Assembly (NCBI GenBank): GCA_017305715.1
Contig: JAFKKG010000020.1
Span: forward strand, 124,001-188,000
Length of the DNA stretch: 64,000 bases
DNA from: Hyphomicrobiales bacterium
GTDB lineage: Bacteria; Pseudomonadota; Alphaproteobacteria; Rhizobiales; Xanthobacteraceae
Direction: 5' to 3'
The notes under the pieces were generated by a model. It was not told where the DNA came from and made no database searches. It was given only the letters and a program-made list of their open reading frames with translations. Within the stretch, counting starts at the first letter, position 1; each line of letters starts with the position of its first letter. A program made the translations under genes and the position numbers. Below, piece after piece: positions 21,185 through 33,838 of this stretch.

Positions 21185-22588
21185 TCACATATGGATCGCC
21201 CGCTTGCCGACCGCAAGCGCGGCTTCCTTGATGGCCTCGGAACGGGTCGGATGGGCGTGGCAGGTTCGTGCCAGATCCTCGGCGGAACCGCCAAACTCCA
21301 TCAGGACCGCGGCTTCATGGATCATTTCGCCGGCTTCGCGGCCGATAATGTGCACGCCAAGCACCCGATCGGTCTTCGCATCTGCGAGAATCTTCACAAA
21401 ACCTTCGGTGGTCTGGTTGACCTTGGAGCGGCCATTGGCGGTGAACGGGAATTTGCCCGACGTGTAGGCCACGCCCGCCTGCTTCAACTCTTCCTCGGTC
21501 TTGCCGACCGACGACACTTCCGGCGTGGTATACACAACGCCTGGGATCACGTCGTAGTTCACGTGCCCGGCCTGCCCTGCGATGATTTCGGCGCAGGCCA
21601 CGCCTTCGTCCTCGGCCTTGTGCGCCAGCATCGGTCCCGCCACTACGTCGCCGATCGCATAGACGCCCTTCACGCTGGTGGAGAAATGCGCGTCGATCTG
21701 GACGCGGCCGCGGTTGTCGAGCGCGATGCCGGCCTCCTTCAGGCCGAGGCCTTCGGTGTAGGGCACGCGGCCGATACAGACCAGCACCACGTCGGCTTCG
21801 ATGGTCTCGGCCGCGCCACCCGCGGCCGGCTCGACCTTGGCGGACAGTGTCTTGCCCGAAATGTCGACGCCGGTGACCTTGGCGCCGAGCTTGAACGCAA
21901 AGCCCTGCTTTTCGAGGATGCGCTGGAATTGTTTTGCCACTTCGCCGTCCATGCCGGGCAGGATGCGATCGAGGAATTCCACCACGGTGACCTTGGCACC
22001 AAGCCGGTGCCACACCGAGCCCAGTTCGAGTCCGATCACGCCGGCGCCGACGACCAGAAGATTAGACGGCACCTTGTCGAGCGACAGCGCGCCGGTCGAC
22101 GACACGATCCGCTTCTCGTCGATCTCGATGCCCTTCAGCCGCGCGATATCGGAGCCGGTGGCGATGACGATGTTCTTGGTCTCGACCGTCTGCGCCTTGC
22201 CGTCGCTGCCCGTGACCTCGACCTTGCCGGCGCCCAGAATCCTGCCGGTGCCGCTGATGACGTCGATCTTGTTCTTCTTCATCAGGAACTCGACGCCCTT
22301 GACGTTGCCGTCGATACCCTGCTGCTTGAAATTCATCATGGCAGGCAGATCGAGTTTCGGCGCGGAAACGCTGACGCCCATCTTCGCAAAGGAGTGCCCG
22401 GCTTCCTCGAACATCTCGGACGCATGCAGCAGCGCCTTCGACGGCATGCAGCCGACATTGAGGCAGGTGCCGCCCAGCGTCGCATTCTTCTCGACCACGG
22501 CGACCTTCATGCCGAGTTGCGCCGCGCGCACCGCGCAGACATATCCGCCCGGGCCGGTGCCGATGACGACGAGATCGTAAGTGGCCAT
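21185..22588 (-). CDS. lpd: Dihydrolipoyl dehydrogenase (E3)
   Basis: FAD enzyme that reoxidises the lipoyl arms of 2-oxoglutarate dehydrogenase and similar complexes. FAD-binding [13 protein letters not shown] is followed by the redox disulfide in [13 protein letters not shown]. The NAD fold holds [15 protein letters not shown]. The catalytic His-Glu lies in [14 protein letters not shown]. Length is 467 residues. It is the last enzyme gene of the odhA-odhB-SDR-lpd run, consistent with being the E3 of that complex. Confidence 0.98.
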   Translation of the reverse strand: MATYDLVVIGTGPGGYVCAVRAAQLGMKVAVVEKNATLGGTCLNVGCMPSKALLHASEMFEEAGHSFAKMGVSVSAPKLDLPAMMNFKQQGIDGNVKGVEFLMKKNKIDVISGTGRILGAGKVEVTGSDGKAQTVETKNIVIATGSDIARLKGIEIDEKRIVSSTGALSLDKVPSNLLVVGAGVIGLELGSVWHRLGAKVTVVEFLDRILPGMDGEVAKQFQRILEKQGFAFKLGAKVTGVDISGKTLSAKVEPAAGGAAETIEADVVLVCIGRVPYTEGLGLKEAGIALDNRGRVQIDAHFSTSVKGVYAIGDVVAGPMLAHKAEDEGVACAEIIAGQAGHVNYDVIPGVVYTTPEVSSVGKTEEELKQAGVAYTSGKFPFTANGRSKVNQTTEGFVKILADAKTDRVLGVHIIGREAGEMIHEAAVLMEFGGSAEDLARTCHAHPTRSEAIKEAALAVGKRAIHM

Positions 22589-22623
22589 GATTGAAATCCT
22601 GTAGCTAATCTGTGTGACAGGCG

Positions 22624-23385
22624 TTAGCGCCCGCCCGACACGTCGAGAGTGGTGCTGGTGATGTAGGAAGCTTCGTCCGACATCAGCCAGACGATCACAT
22701 TGGCGATTTCCTCCGCCTGGCCGACGCGCTTCATCGGAACCATGTGCGCGAGGCGATGGGCGCGGTCGGGCTCGCCGCCCGCCGCATGTATTTCGGTGTC
22801 GATCAATCCCGGCCTGATACCGGCCACCCGGATTCCTTCACCCGCGACCTCATGACCGAGGCCGACGGTAAACGAATCGATCGCGCCCTTCGAGGCGGCA
22901 TAATCGACATAGGTGTTGGGCGCGCCGAGCTTGGCCGCGACCGACGAGATATTGACGATGACGCCGCCCTTGCCGCCATGTTTGGTCGACATCCGCTTCA
23001 CCGCCTCGCGGGCGCACAGGATGCTGCCGGTGACGTTGACCGCCATCATTTCCTGAATCCGCGCGGCCGACATCTCGTCGACCCGCACGCCGCTCTTGCC
23101 GACGATGCCGGCATTGTTGACGAGGGCGCCGAGCGTTCCGAACTTGTCAGCCGCCTCGAACAGCCCAAGGATATCGCCCTCCTTGCCGACGTCGCATTTC
23201 ACCGCGATCGCCTTGCCGTTCTTTGACTCGATGTTGGCGACAACTTCATTCGCGGCAGTCTCGTTGGAGGCATAGCCCACGACGACCCGGAAGCCACGAG
23301 CCGCAGCCGCAATCGCGGCGGCGCGGCCGATGCCGCGGCTACCGCCGGTGATGACTACAACGCGATCGGTCACATCCGCCCCCAT
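22624..23385 (-). CDS. Short-chain dehydrogenase/reductase (SDR)
   Basis: NAD(P)-dependent oxidoreductase of unknown substrate. Cofactor motif [16 protein letters not shown] motif, catalytic serine in NISSVAAK and YxxxK in DYAASKGA are all present. The length of 253 residues is typical. ATG 23385 is chosen because the family sequence begins at once with [10 protein letters not shown]. It lies between odhB and lpd, 66 and 35 bases from them, so it is co-transcribed with the complex. Its role there is not known. Confidence 0.9.
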   Translation of the reverse strand: MGADVTDRVVVITGGSRGIGRAAAIAAAARGFRVVVGYASNETAANEVVANIESKNGKAIAVKCDVGKEGDILGLFEAADKFGTLGALVNNAGIVGKSGVRVDEMSAARIQEMMAVNVTGSILCAREAVKRMSTKHGGKGGVIVNISSVAAKLGAPNTYVDYAASKGAIDSFTVGLGHEVAGEGIRVAGIRPGLIDTEIHAAGGEPDRAHRLAHMVPMKRVGQAEEIANVIVWLMSDEASYITSTTLDVSGGR

Positions 23386-23451
23386 CCATCGACGCACTCA
23401 ACATTCGCTCGAAATGCCCGCCGAGGCGCGGGCATTCGGCAAGCCACCCGG

Positions 23452-24693
23452 TCAGAGGTCCAGCACCAGCCGCGCCGGGTCTTCCAGGCTCTCCTTGACG
23501 CGGACCAGGAACGTCACCGCTTCCTTGCCGTCGATCACGCGGTGATCGTAGGACAGCGCCAGATACATCATCGGGCGGATCTCGATCTTGCCGCCGATCG
23601 CCATCGGCCGCTCCTGGATCTTGTGCATGCCGAGAATGGCGGACTGCGGCGCGTTCAGGATCGGCGTCGACATCAGCGAACCGTAGATGCCGCCATTGGT
23701 GATGGTGAAGGTGCCGCCCTGCATCTCGTCGATCTTGAGCTGGCCGTCGCGGGCGCGGCGGCCGAAATCGGCGATGCTCTTTTCGATGTCGGAGATCGAC
23801 TTGTGGTCGCAGTCGCGCACCACGGGCACGACCAGGCCCTTGTCCGTGCCGACGGCGACGCCGACATGGTAATAGTTCTTGTAGATCAGGTCGGTGCCGT
23901 CGATCTCGGCATTGACGGCCGGAATATCCTTCAGCGCCTGCACGCAGGCCTTGGTGAAGAAGCCCATAAATCCAAGTTTGGTGCCGTGCTTCTTCTCGAA
24001 CACGTCCTTGTATTGCGCGCGCATCGCCATGATGTGGCTCATGTCGACCTCGTTGAAGGTCGTCAGCATCGCCGCGGTATTCTGCACATCCTTGAGGCGG
24101 CGCGCGATGGTCTGGCGCAGCCGCGTCATCTTCACGCGCTCTTCACGGGCGGCATCATCGGCGGGCGACGGCGCGCGCACCTGCACCGCAGCCGCCGGCT
24201 GATTGACCGGCGTCGGCGCCGACGCGGCCTTTTCGATCGCGGCCAGCATGTCGCCTTTGGTGACGCGGCCATCCTTGCCGGAGCCGGGGACAGTTGCGGC
24301 ATCAATACCACTTTCGACAGAAAGTTTTCGCACCGACGGCGCCAGCGGCGCATCTGCGGGCACGGCCTTCGGAGCCGGCGCGGGTGCGGCAGCGGGCGGC
24401 GGCGCGGCTGGAGCCGCCGCCTTGGCAGGCGCAGCCGCTGCGGGCTTGGCGCCGGCCGCGCCGTCATTGATCTGGCCAAGCAGCGCGCCGACGGCGACGG
24501 TTTCGCCATCCTTGGCGGCGATCTCGCCGAGCACGCCTGCCGAGGGCGCCGGGACTTCGATGGTGACCTTGTCGGTCTCGAGCTCCACCAGGGGCTCATC
24601 CACCGCCACGGCATCGCCGGCTTTCTTGAACCAGCGGCCAATGGTGGCCTCCGTCACGGACTCGCCGAGCGTCGGAACGCGGATGTCAGTCAT
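23452..24693 (-). CDS. odhB: 2-oxoglutarate dehydrogenase E2, dihydrolipoyl succinyltransferase
   Basis: Core of the 2-oxoglutarate dehydrogenase complex. The lipoyl domain holds the lipoylated lysine in [13 protein letters not shown] at about residue 43. An alanine/proline linker is followed by the E3-binding region ([16 protein letters not shown]) and the catalytic domain with [13 protein letters not shown]. Length is 413 residues. The start [12 protein letters not shown] at 24693 has a GAGGAAAA ribosome site; the 15-residue upstream extension of the frame is not family-like. Confidence 0.98.
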   Translation of the reverse strand: MTDIRVPTLGESVTEATIGRWFKKAGDAVAVDEPLVELETDKVTIEVPAPSAGVLGEIAAKDGETVAVGALLGQINDGAAGAKPAAAAPAKAAAPAAPPPAAAPAPAPKAVPADAPLAPSVRKLSVESGIDAATVPGSGKDGRVTKGDMLAAIEKAASAPTPVNQPAAAVQVRAPSPADDAAREERVKMTRLRQTIARRLKDVQNTAAMLTTFNEVDMSHIMAMRAQYKDVFEKKHGTKLGFMGFFTKACVQALKDIPAVNAEIDGTDLIYKNYYHVGVAVGTDKGLVVPVVRDCDHKSISDIEKSIADFGRRARDGQLKIDEMQGGTFTITNGGIYGSLMSTPILNAPQSAILGMHKIQERPMAIGGKIEIRPMMYLALSYDHRVIDGKEAVTFLVRVKESLEDPARLVLDL

Positions 24694-24713
24694 GGTCTGT
24701 TTTCCTCTTTGCG

Positions 24714-24803
24714 TTATGGCCGGGCTCGTCCCGGCCATCCACGCCTTAGTCGGTCATCAAAAAGGGTAAGACGTGGATGCCCGGGACAAGCCCGGGCATG
24801 ACG
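24714..24803. repeat. Palindromic repeat in odhA-odhB spacer
   Basis: GGCCGGG-CTCGT-CCCGGCC at the left and GCCCGGG-ACAAG-CCCGGGC at the right form two hairpins flanked by CATCCACG and CGTGGATG. The whole 90-base unit is itself an imperfect palindrome. A close relative lies at 33058-33138. It fills the transcribed spacer between odhA and odhB. Confidence 0.75.
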
Positions 24804-24816
24804 ACTTTTATAAATG

Positions 24817-27786
24817 TCAGTTCAGTGCGTCATCCAGCAGCGCCTTGAGCTGCGCCAGATGCTTCGACATCAAACCGGTGGCGGTAGCCGCTGCCGCGGC
24901 GCGGCCGGCGTAACGCGGGCGCTTGTTCGGCGCGTTGATCTGGTTCAGCACCCATTCGAGATAGGGCTCGATGAAGTGCCACGCACCCATGTTGCGCGGC
25001 TCTTCCTGGCACCAGACGACTTCCGCGTTCTTGAAGCGGGTAAGCTCGTGCACCAGCGCCTTCAGCGGCACCGGATAGAGTTGCTCGACGCGCATCAGAT
25101 AGATGTCCTCGATGCCGCGCTTTTCGCGCTCCTCGTAGAGGTCGTAATAGACCTTGCCCGAGCACAGCACGATCCGGCGGATCTTGTCGTCGCCCACCAG
25201 CTTGATCTTCTCGTCCGGCAGCATCTGGGCGTCATCGTAGAGGATGCGGTGGAACGTGGTGCCGGTGCCGAGTTCGTCGAGCCGTGACACGGCGCGCTTG
25301 TGGCGCAGCAGCGACTTCGGCGTCATCAGGATCAAGGGTTTGCGGATTTCGCGGTGGAGCTGACGCCGCAGCACGTGGAAGTAATTGGCCGGCGTGGTGG
25401 GATAGACCACCTGCATGTTGTCTTCGGCGCACATCTGCAGGAAGCGCTCGAGCCGCGCCGAGGAATGCTCCGGCCCCTGCCCTTCATAGCCATGCGGCAA
25501 CAGGCAGACCAGGCCGGACATGCGCAGCCATTTGCGTTCGCCGGACGAAATGAACTGGTCGAACAACACCTGCGCGCCATTGGCGAAGTCGCCGAACTGG
25601 GCTTCCCACATCGCCAGCGCATTCGGTTCGGCCAGCGAATAGCCGTACTCGAAGCCGAGCACAGCCTCTTCCGAGAGCAGCGAGTTGATGACTTCGTAAT
25701 GGCCCTGGTCGGGCCCGAGATGGTTGAACGGGGTATAGCGGCTCTCGTTTTCCTGATCGATCAGCACCGAGTGGCGCTGCGAGAAGGTGCCGCGCTCGGA
25801 GTCCTGCCCGGACAGGCGGACGTGGCGGCCTTCCTGCATCAGGGTACAGAACGCCAGCGCCTCGCCGGTCGCCCAGTCGATGCCGACGCCATTGTCGATC
25901 GCCTTGGCGCGGTTCTCGAGGAAGCGCTGGATGGTGCGGTGAACGCGGAAGCCGTCCGGCACCCTGGTGATCTTGCGGCCGATATCCTTCAGGATCGCGG
26001 TATCGACGCCGGTGACGCCGCGGCGGGCATCCTCTTCCTGATCGGCGGATTTGAAGCCCGCCCATTTGCCATCGAGCCAGTCGGCCTTGTTCGGCTTGTA
26101 GCCGGAGCCCGCCTCGAGTTCGGCATCGAGCCGCGCGCGCCAGTCGGCCTTGGCCTTTTCGACTTCGCCCTCGGTGATCACGCCATCGGCGATCAACCGC
26201 TTCGAATAGATTTCCACCGTGCCGGGATGCAATGCGATCTTCTTGTACATCACCGGCTGGGTGAACATCGGCTCGTCGCCCTCGTTGTGGCCATGCCTGC
26301 GGTAGCAGAACATGTCGATCACGACGGGCTTGTGGAATTTCTGCCGGAACTCGATCGCGACCTTGGCCGCGAACACCACGGCCTCCGGATCGTCGCCGTT
26401 CACATGGAAGATCGGCGCGTCGATCATCTTCGCCACGTCGGACGGATAGGGCGATGAACGCGAGTAGCGCGGATAGGTGGTGAAGCCGATCTGGTTGTTG
26501 ACGATGAAGTGCAGCGAACCGCCGGTGCGATAGCCCTTCAGGTCCGACAATGCGAAGCATTCCGCCACTACGCCCTGACCGGCAAAGGCGGCGTCGCCAT
26601 GCATCAGCATCGGCAACACGGAGATGCGCATGTCCGGCGGATCGCCATGCTGGTCCTGCTTGGCGCGCACCTTGCCGAGCACGACGGGATCGACGATCTC
26701 CAGATGCGACGGGTTGGCGGTCAGCGACAGATGGATCCGGTTGTTGTCGAACTCGCGGTCCGATGAGGCGCCGAGATGGTATTTGACGTCGCCGGAGCCT
26801 TCGACCGCGTCGGGATTGGCCGAGCCGCCCTTGAATTCGTGGAACAGCGCGCGATGCGGCTTACCCATCACCTGGGTCAGCACGTTGAGGCGGCCGCGAT
26901 GCGGCATGCCGACCACGATCTCCTTCACGCCGAGATTACCGCCACGCTTGATGATCTGCTCGAGTGCCGGGATCAGCGCTTCAGCGCCGTCGAGGCCGAA
27001 GCGTTTGGTGCCGGTGAACTTGATGTCGCAGAATTTCTCAAAACCTTCGGCTTCGATCAGCTTGTTGAGAATCGCGCGCCGGCCTTCGCGGGTGAAGCTG
27101 ATTTCCTTGTCCGGACCTTCAATGCGTTCCTGGATCCAGGCCTTCTGCGCCGCGTTGGTGATGTGCATGAACTCGACGCCGAGCGTCTGGCAGTAGGTCC
27201 GCTCGCAGATCGTAACGATCTCCTTGAGCGTGCCGTATTCGAGGCCGAGCACGTGGTCGAGGAAGATCTTGCGGTCGAAATCGGCTTCGACGAAGCCGTA
27301 GGTGCGCGGATCGAGCTCTTCGCGGTCGCGCGGCGCTTCGATGCCGAGCGGATCGAGCTTGGCGTGGAAATGCCCGCGCATGCGGTAGGCGCGGATCAGC
27401 ATCAAGGCGCGAACCGAATCCCGCGTCGCCTGATGGACGTCGGCGGCGGAGACTTCGGCGCCCTTGGCCTGCGCCGTGGTCTGGGCCTTGGCGGCGATCT
27501 TGGAGCCGACGGCCTTTTCGACCTGGGCCCAGTTGCCGTCCAGCGCCGAGGTCAGGTCGTCGCGCGGCGTCAACGGCCAGTTGTCGCGGCCCCAGGAGGC
27601 CCCCTCGGCGTTCTTCTGGACGTCGGCCGGGGTGTCTTTCAGGCTCTTGAAGAACTCCCGCCAGTCCGGATCGACCGAATTGGGATCCTGCTCGTAGCGG
27701 GCGTAGAGACCGTCGATGTAGGTGGCGTTGGTGCCCTGCAAAAACGAAGAGAGAGCAAATGCGGCATTCGCGTCCTGGCGAGACAT
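24817..27786 (-). CDS. odhA: 2-oxoglutarate dehydrogenase E1 component
   Basis: Thiamine-diphosphate E1 that decarboxylates 2-oxoglutarate in the TCA cycle. The N-terminus SSFLQGTNATYIDGLYARYE is typical. The GMPHRGRLNVL motif, the cofactor region MHGDAAFAGQGVVAE and the HYEVINSLLSEEAVLGFEYGY region are present. Length is 989 residues. Start MSRQDANAAF at 27786 is chosen; 28 further upstream codons in frame show no likeness. Confidence 0.98.
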   Translation of the reverse strand: MSRQDANAAFALSSFLQGTNATYIDGLYARYEQDPNSVDPDWREFFKSLKDTPADVQKNAEGASWGRDNWPLTPRDDLTSALDGNWAQVEKAVGSKIAAKAQTTAQAKGAEVSAADVHQATRDSVRALMLIRAYRMRGHFHAKLDPLGIEAPRDREELDPRTYGFVEADFDRKIFLDHVLGLEYGTLKEIVTICERTYCQTLGVEFMHITNAAQKAWIQERIEGPDKEISFTREGRRAILNKLIEAEGFEKFCDIKFTGTKRFGLDGAEALIPALEQIIKRGGNLGVKEIVVGMPHRGRLNVLTQVMGKPHRALFHEFKGGSANPDAVEGSGDVKYHLGASSDREFDNNRIHLSLTANPSHLEIVDPVVLGKVRAKQDQHGDPPDMRISVLPMLMHGDAAFAGQGVVAECFALSDLKGYRTGGSLHFIVNNQIGFTTYPRYSRSSPYPSDVAKMIDAPIFHVNGDDPEAVVFAAKVAIEFRQKFHKPVVIDMFCYRRHGHNEGDEPMFTQPVMYKKIALHPGTVEIYSKRLIADGVITEGEVEKAKADWRARLDAELEAGSGYKPNKADWLDGKWAGFKSADQEEDARRGVTGVDTAILKDIGRKITRVPDGFRVHRTIQRFLENRAKAIDNGVGIDWATGEALAFCTLMQEGRHVRLSGQDSERGTFSQRHSVLIDQENESRYTPFNHLGPDQGHYEVINSLLSEEAVLGFEYGYSLAEPNALAMWEAQFGDFANGAQVLFDQFISSGERKWLRMSGLVCLLPHGYEGQGPEHSSARLERFLQMCAEDNMQVVYPTTPANYFHVLRRQLHREIRKPLILMTPKSLLRHKRAVSRLDELGTGTTFHRILYDDAQMLPDEKIKLVGDDKIRRIVLCSGKVYYDLYEEREKRGIEDIYLMRVEQLYPVPLKALVHELTRFKNAEVVWCQEEPRNMGAWHFIEPYLEWVLNQINAPNKRPRYAGRAAAAATATGLMSKHLAQLKALLDDALN

Positions 27787-27921
27787 TTTGGCGTCCTGGT
27801 AATTTTGGCTTCGCGCATGGAAAACGGCGCTTTGGCGGGTCCGAAGGCCCGGACCAGCGAGGTAAAGCACCTTTACCCTATTTGGCGCGAAACTTCCCGC
27901 TCAAAAGAACCAAGGATTGAA

Positions 27922-28806
27922 TTAGGACTTCAATTTTTCGGCAAGGGTATGTCCGAGCCGTGCCGGCGACGGAGAGACGGTGATTCCGGCCGATTCCATC
28001 GCCGCGGTCTTGGAACCGGCGTCGCCCTTGCCGCCGGAGATGATGGCGCCGGCATGGCCCATGCGGCGGCCGGGAGGGGCGGTGACGCCAGCGATGAAGC
28101 CGACCATCGGCTTCTTGCGGCCCCGCTTGGCCTCGTCCTTGATGAACTGGGCGGCGTCTTCCTCGGCCGAACCGCCGATTTCGCCGATCATGATGATCGA
28201 GGTGGTCTTGGGGTCGGCCAGGAACATTTCCAGTACGTCGATGAATTCGGTACCCTTGACCGGGTCGCCGCCGATGCCCACCGCGGTGGTCTGGCCGAGG
28301 CCTTCCTGGGTGGTCTGGAACACCGCTTCATAGGTCAGCGTGCCCGAGCGCGAGACGATGCCGACATTGCCCGGCTTGAAGATATTGGCCGGCATGATGC
28401 CGATCTTGCATTCGCCCGCGGTCATGACGCCCGGGCAGTTCGGCCCGATCAGCCGCGACTTCGATCCCGACAGCGAGCGCTTGACGCGGACCATGTCGAG
28501 CACCGGAATGCCTTCGGTGATGCAGACGATCAGCGGGATCTCCGCATCGATCGCTTCGCAGATCGCATCCGCCGCCCCCGGCGGCGGGACGTAGATGACG
28601 CTGGCGTCCGCTCCGGTTTTCTCACGCGCTTCGGCAACCGTGTCGAACACCGGCAGGCCGAGATGCGTGGTGCCACCCTTGCCCGGCGAAGTGCCGCCCA
28701 TCATCCTGGTGCCGTAAGCGATCGCGGCTTCCGAATGGAACGTACCGTTCTTGCCGGTAAAGCCCTGGCAGATGACTTTGGTATTCTTGTCGATCAGAAC
28801 GGACAT
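27922..28806 (-). CDS. sucD: Succinyl-CoA synthetase subunit alpha
   Basis: Substrate-level phosphorylation step of the TCA cycle. The N-terminal CoA-binding fold carries [21 protein letters not shown]. The phosphohistidine is in the motif [17 protein letters not shown] near residue 250. Length is 294 residues. It precedes odhA by 135 bases and follows the DUF1579 gene by 36 bases. Confidence 0.98.
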   Translation of the reverse strand: MSVLIDKNTKVICQGFTGKNGTFHSEAAIAYGTRMMGGTSPGKGGTTHLGLPVFDTVAEAREKTGADASVIYVPPPGAADAICEAIDAEIPLIVCITEGIPVLDMVRVKRSLSGSKSRLIGPNCPGVMTAGECKIGIMPANIFKPGNVGIVSRSGTLTYEAVFQTTQEGLGQTTAVGIGGDPVKGTEFIDVLEMFLADPKTTSIIMIGEIGGSAEEDAAQFIKDEAKRGRKKPMVGFIAGVTAPPGRRMGHAGAIISGGKGDAGSKTAAMESAGITVSPSPARLGHTLAEKLKS

Positions 28807-28842
28807 GATGGATGTTACTTCCCTGGATGATCGGAAACGAGG

Positions 28843-29319
28843 TCAGCGGATTCGCCGATACGTGCCGGTGAGCACGTCGGCCCAGCCTTCGGCATCGGGC
28901 GAGAACTGGATTTTCATGGTGTAGTTGTTGTCGTCGATCACTTCATAGACGTGGCGCGCGTTGCCGCGCAGCGAGCCGCGCACCAGGATCAGCGTGTTGC
29001 CGCTCCAGCCGCCGGAGGCCGGCGACGGTGCGTAGTAGCCGAGCGAATCGTGCCAGAACAATTTGTAGTGCCGGTCTTCGCGGTCGTAGGTGAACACGCC
29101 GTGGGTCGCGAAGGTCTCCTTGCCGTCGCGCATCTGGACGGCATCCTGGATCAGATAGAAACCGTTGAGGGCGATGTGCGCCTTGACGTTCGCGGTGGCC
29201 GGACCGCCTTCGGTCCAGCGCGACGGATAGACCATCTCCTCGCCGCTCCACTCGCCGGCAAACACGGCGAGCTTGCGGTGTTCTTCCAGTGCGGTCGGGG
29301 CGGTGAGACGGTCAGCCAT
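28843..29319 (-). CDS. DUF1579 family protein
   Basis: Small soluble beta-rich protein of unknown function, 158 residues. The recognisable pattern is an N-terminal HRKLAVFAGEWSGEE, then a repeated strand pattern and KLFWHDSLGYYAPSPASGGW. The start codon lies 2 bases after the sucC stop, with GGAGG inside the sucC end as ribosome site, so it is translated in the sucC-sucD operon. A structural or ligand-binding role is possible but is not shown by the sequence. Confidence 0.82.
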   Translation of the reverse strand: MADRLTAPTALEEHRKLAVFAGEWSGEEMVYPSRWTEGGPATANVKAHIALNGFYLIQDAVQMRDGKETFATHGVFTYDREDRHYKLFWHDSLGYYAPSPASGGWSGNTLILVRGSLRGNARHVYEVIDDNNYTMKIQFSPDAEGWADVLTGTYRRIR

Positions 29320-29321
29320 GG

Positions 29322-30518
<1,197 letters not shown>

Positions 30519-30619
30519 CTGGACGCTCCCCAAACCTTCCTGCGGCAAGTTCTAAAGCTCGCCCGGCATTGGTAGTTGGCATACCATATACCAGAAGAAC
30601 TGCAACCCAGAAACGATGC

Positions 30620-30637
30620 CGCCCCATTTTCGGGGCG
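30620..30637. terminator. Hairpin between mdh and sucC
   Basis: CGCCCC and GGGGCG form a 6-bp stem around ATTTTC. It lies 14 bases past the mdh stop on the minus strand. It could weaken read-through from mdh into sucC, but no proper T run follows in that direction. Confidence 0.35.
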
Positions 30638-30651
30638 AAAACTAAACAAGA

Positions 30652-31698
<1,047 letters not shown>

Positions 31699-31792
31699 TC
31701 AAGTCGCGGCGTGCCCAATTATAGGCCTCGCCTTGATTTCGATCAGGTATGCCACCGGCTGCCCCACCGTCCTTGCGGTGACGACGGAGCGA

Positions 31793-32980
31793 TCACGTCT
31801 CGACCAGCCCGGTGCTGGAGCCGCTGGCAGCCGAATCCTTCCGTCCGTGCGGGAGCGCCAGATAGGATTCCGAGCTCATTTCGATCAGCCGCGACGAGGT
31901 CCGCTTGAACTCATTCGCCTCATTGCCCTCGGTCGCCAGATAGAGCGACACCGGATCGGCGGCCGCCGAGGCCATCAGCTTCACGGCATTGTCATAGAGC
32001 GTATCGATCAGCGAGATGAAACGCTTGGCCGCGTTGCGCTCGGCATGGTCCATCACCGGAATGTGGTCGACGAGGATGGTGTGATAGTCGTGCGCCAGCC
32101 GCAGATAATCGGATGCGGCGAGCGGCTTCTCGCAGAGGTCGGCGAAGCCAAAACGGGCAACGCCATGCGACGAACAGGGCACGCGCAGCACGCGGCCCTT
32201 GATCGCAATATCGCGCGCCTTGCACGGCGCATTGCCGGTCATCTTGCGCCAGGCCTTGTCGAGCAGGCTGTCTGCGGCGGCATCCGCCGGCACCAGCCAC
32301 ATTTTTGCGCCGGCGAGTTTTTCGAGCCGGAAATCGGTGCGGGCATCGAGCCGCAGCACGTCCATGTGATCCGATATCTGCGCGATGAAAGGCAGGAACA
32401 GCGCGCGGTTCAGACCGCCCTTGTAGAGGTCGTCGGGCGCCACGTTGGAGGTCGCCACCACCACGGTGCCGAGCTCGAACAGTTTTGTGAACAGCCGGCC
32501 CAGGATCATGGCGTCGGCGATATCTGTGACGTGGAATTCGTCGAAGCAGAGCAGCCAGGCCTGATCGAAGATCGCATGCGCGGTCAGCGCGATCACGTCG
32601 CCATCGGCGATCTCGCCCAGCGCGATGTTCTGCCGGTAGCCGTAGATCCGCTCATGCACCTCGGCCATGAATTCATGGAAATGCGCGCGGCGCTTGTGCT
32701 CGATGCTGCATTGCTGAAAGAACAGATCCATCAGCATGGTCTTGCCGCGGCCGACCTCGCCATGGACATAAAGCCCGCGCGGCGGCAGCTCGTCCTTGTC
32801 GGCGAATAGCCGGCCGAGCAGGCTTTGCTTGCGCCGCGGCTTGTAGCTCGACAGCCGCTCCTCCAGCGCCGCAAAAGCGTCCGCAGCGTGCGCCTGCGCC
32901 GGATCAGCCTCGATCGCTCCGGAGGCAACCAGAGCCTGGTAATGGGCGCGGAACGAGGTGGGGGGCGTGGCCGAGAGCAT
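31793..32980 (-). CDS. zapE: Cell division protein ZapE (AFG1-like ATPase)
   Basis: P-loop ATPase of the AFG1/ZapE family, linked to Z-ring behaviour and to proteins under oxygen or respiratory stress. Walker A is GEVGRGKTMLMDLFF and Walker B is LCFDEFHVTD. The HFHEFM motif between them is typical. Length is 395 residues. It lies upstream of mdh on the same strand with a 172-base spacer, in which I see no clear signal. Confidence 0.94.
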   Translation of the reverse strand: MLSATPPTSFRAHYQALVASGAIEADPAQAHAADAFAALEERLSSYKPRRKQSLLGRLFADKDELPPRGLYVHGEVGRGKTMLMDLFFQQCSIEHKRRAHFHEFMAEVHERIYGYRQNIALGEIADGDVIALTAHAIFDQAWLLCFDEFHVTDIADAMILGRLFTKLFELGTVVVATSNVAPDDLYKGGLNRALFLPFIAQISDHMDVLRLDARTDFRLEKLAGAKMWLVPADAAADSLLDKAWRKMTGNAPCKARDIAIKGRVLRVPCSSHGVARFGFADLCEKPLAASDYLRLAHDYHTILVDHIPVMDHAERNAAKRFISLIDTLYDNAVKLMASAAADPVSLYLATEGNEANEFKRTSSRLIEMSSESYLALPHGRKDSAASGSSTGLVET

Positions 32981-33057
32981 GGCCCATCTTACGGCCCCAA
33001 GCGTGCGAAAATTGCAAGCCGTGAATTGGTGGTGGGGGTATGCCCAAATCTATCCAC

Positions 33058-33138
33058 CGTCATGCCCGGGCTTGTCCCGGGCATCCACGTCTTACTCCAC
33101 GGCGGGCCAAAGACGTGGACGGCAGGGCCGGCCATGAC
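33058..33138. repeat. Palindromic repeat upstream of zapE
   Basis: CGTCATGCCCGGGCTTGTCC opens a hairpin (GCCCGGG-CTTGT-CCCGGGC). The sequence continues CATCCACGTCTTA, then AGACGTGG and GGCCGGCCATGACG. It is the same element type and layout as 24714-24803. Confidence 0.75.
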
Positions 33139-33155
33139 GAGGAGAGGTTCGCCCC

Positions 33156-33692
33156 TCACGCGCTCAGCGCGTAGGAATCCTCGACCACATAAGGGCCGCC
33201 GCCGGTCGAAGCGCGCGACGAGAACAATACGAAGCGCGACGCCATGAAGGTGCGGCTCGGAAAATAGCCGCGCACCGAAAGATAGTCGGCGACATCCTGG
33301 CTGGATGCATCATGCAGCCTGGCCAGCGTCACATGCGGGGTGAATTTGCGTCCCTCGGGATCGAGCCCCATCCGCTGCATCATCCGTTCGAGTTCGGCCT
33401 GCAATTCGATCAGCGGCCGGCTCGGCTCGACGGAGGCGACCACCGCCCGCGGCTTGCGCCCGCCAAAACTTTGCAGGCCCTGAACCTTGACCTCGAACGG
33501 TTTGCGGTTGACCCGAAACAACATCGAGGCGATTTCATTCGCCGACATGCCGTCGATGTCGCCGATGAACCGCAGGGTGACGTGGTAATTTTCGGGATCG
33601 ATCCAGCGGGCGCCCGGGAGGCCGCCACGCAAATTGGAAAGGGTCTGGCCGATCTCGGCCGGGATTTCCAGTCCAGCAAACAAACGCGGCAT
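33156..33692 (-). CDS. thpR: RNA 2',3'-cyclic phosphodiesterase (ThpR)
   Basis: Member of the 2H phosphoesterase family, hydrolysing 2',3'-cyclic phosphate RNA ends. Both HxT motifs are seen: YHVTLRFIG near residue 43 and PHVTLARL near residue 125. Length is 178 residues. The start MPRLFAGLEIP is the usual opening; the frame is open for 16 more codons without likeness. The physiological role is not well known in the family. Confidence 0.93.
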   Translation of the reverse strand: MPRLFAGLEIPAEIGQTLSNLRGGLPGARWIDPENYHVTLRFIGDIDGMSANEIASMLFRVNRKPFEVKVQGLQSFGGRKPRAVVASVEPSRPLIELQAELERMMQRMGLDPEGRKFTPHVTLARLHDASSQDVADYLSVRGYFPSRTFMASRFVLFSSRASTGGGPYVVEDSYALSA

Positions 33693-33838
33693 CGCTCGAC
33701 TCCCGATGCTGAAACCCGATGACGAATCACCGATACCCAATTCCTACCTGACTTATATGACTCTGCGAAGCAGCCGGCGCCAGCGGACCGGAAAGCTACG
33801 GGGAAAATTGCCGGGTAAGGTTATTCCCTGCTCTATTT

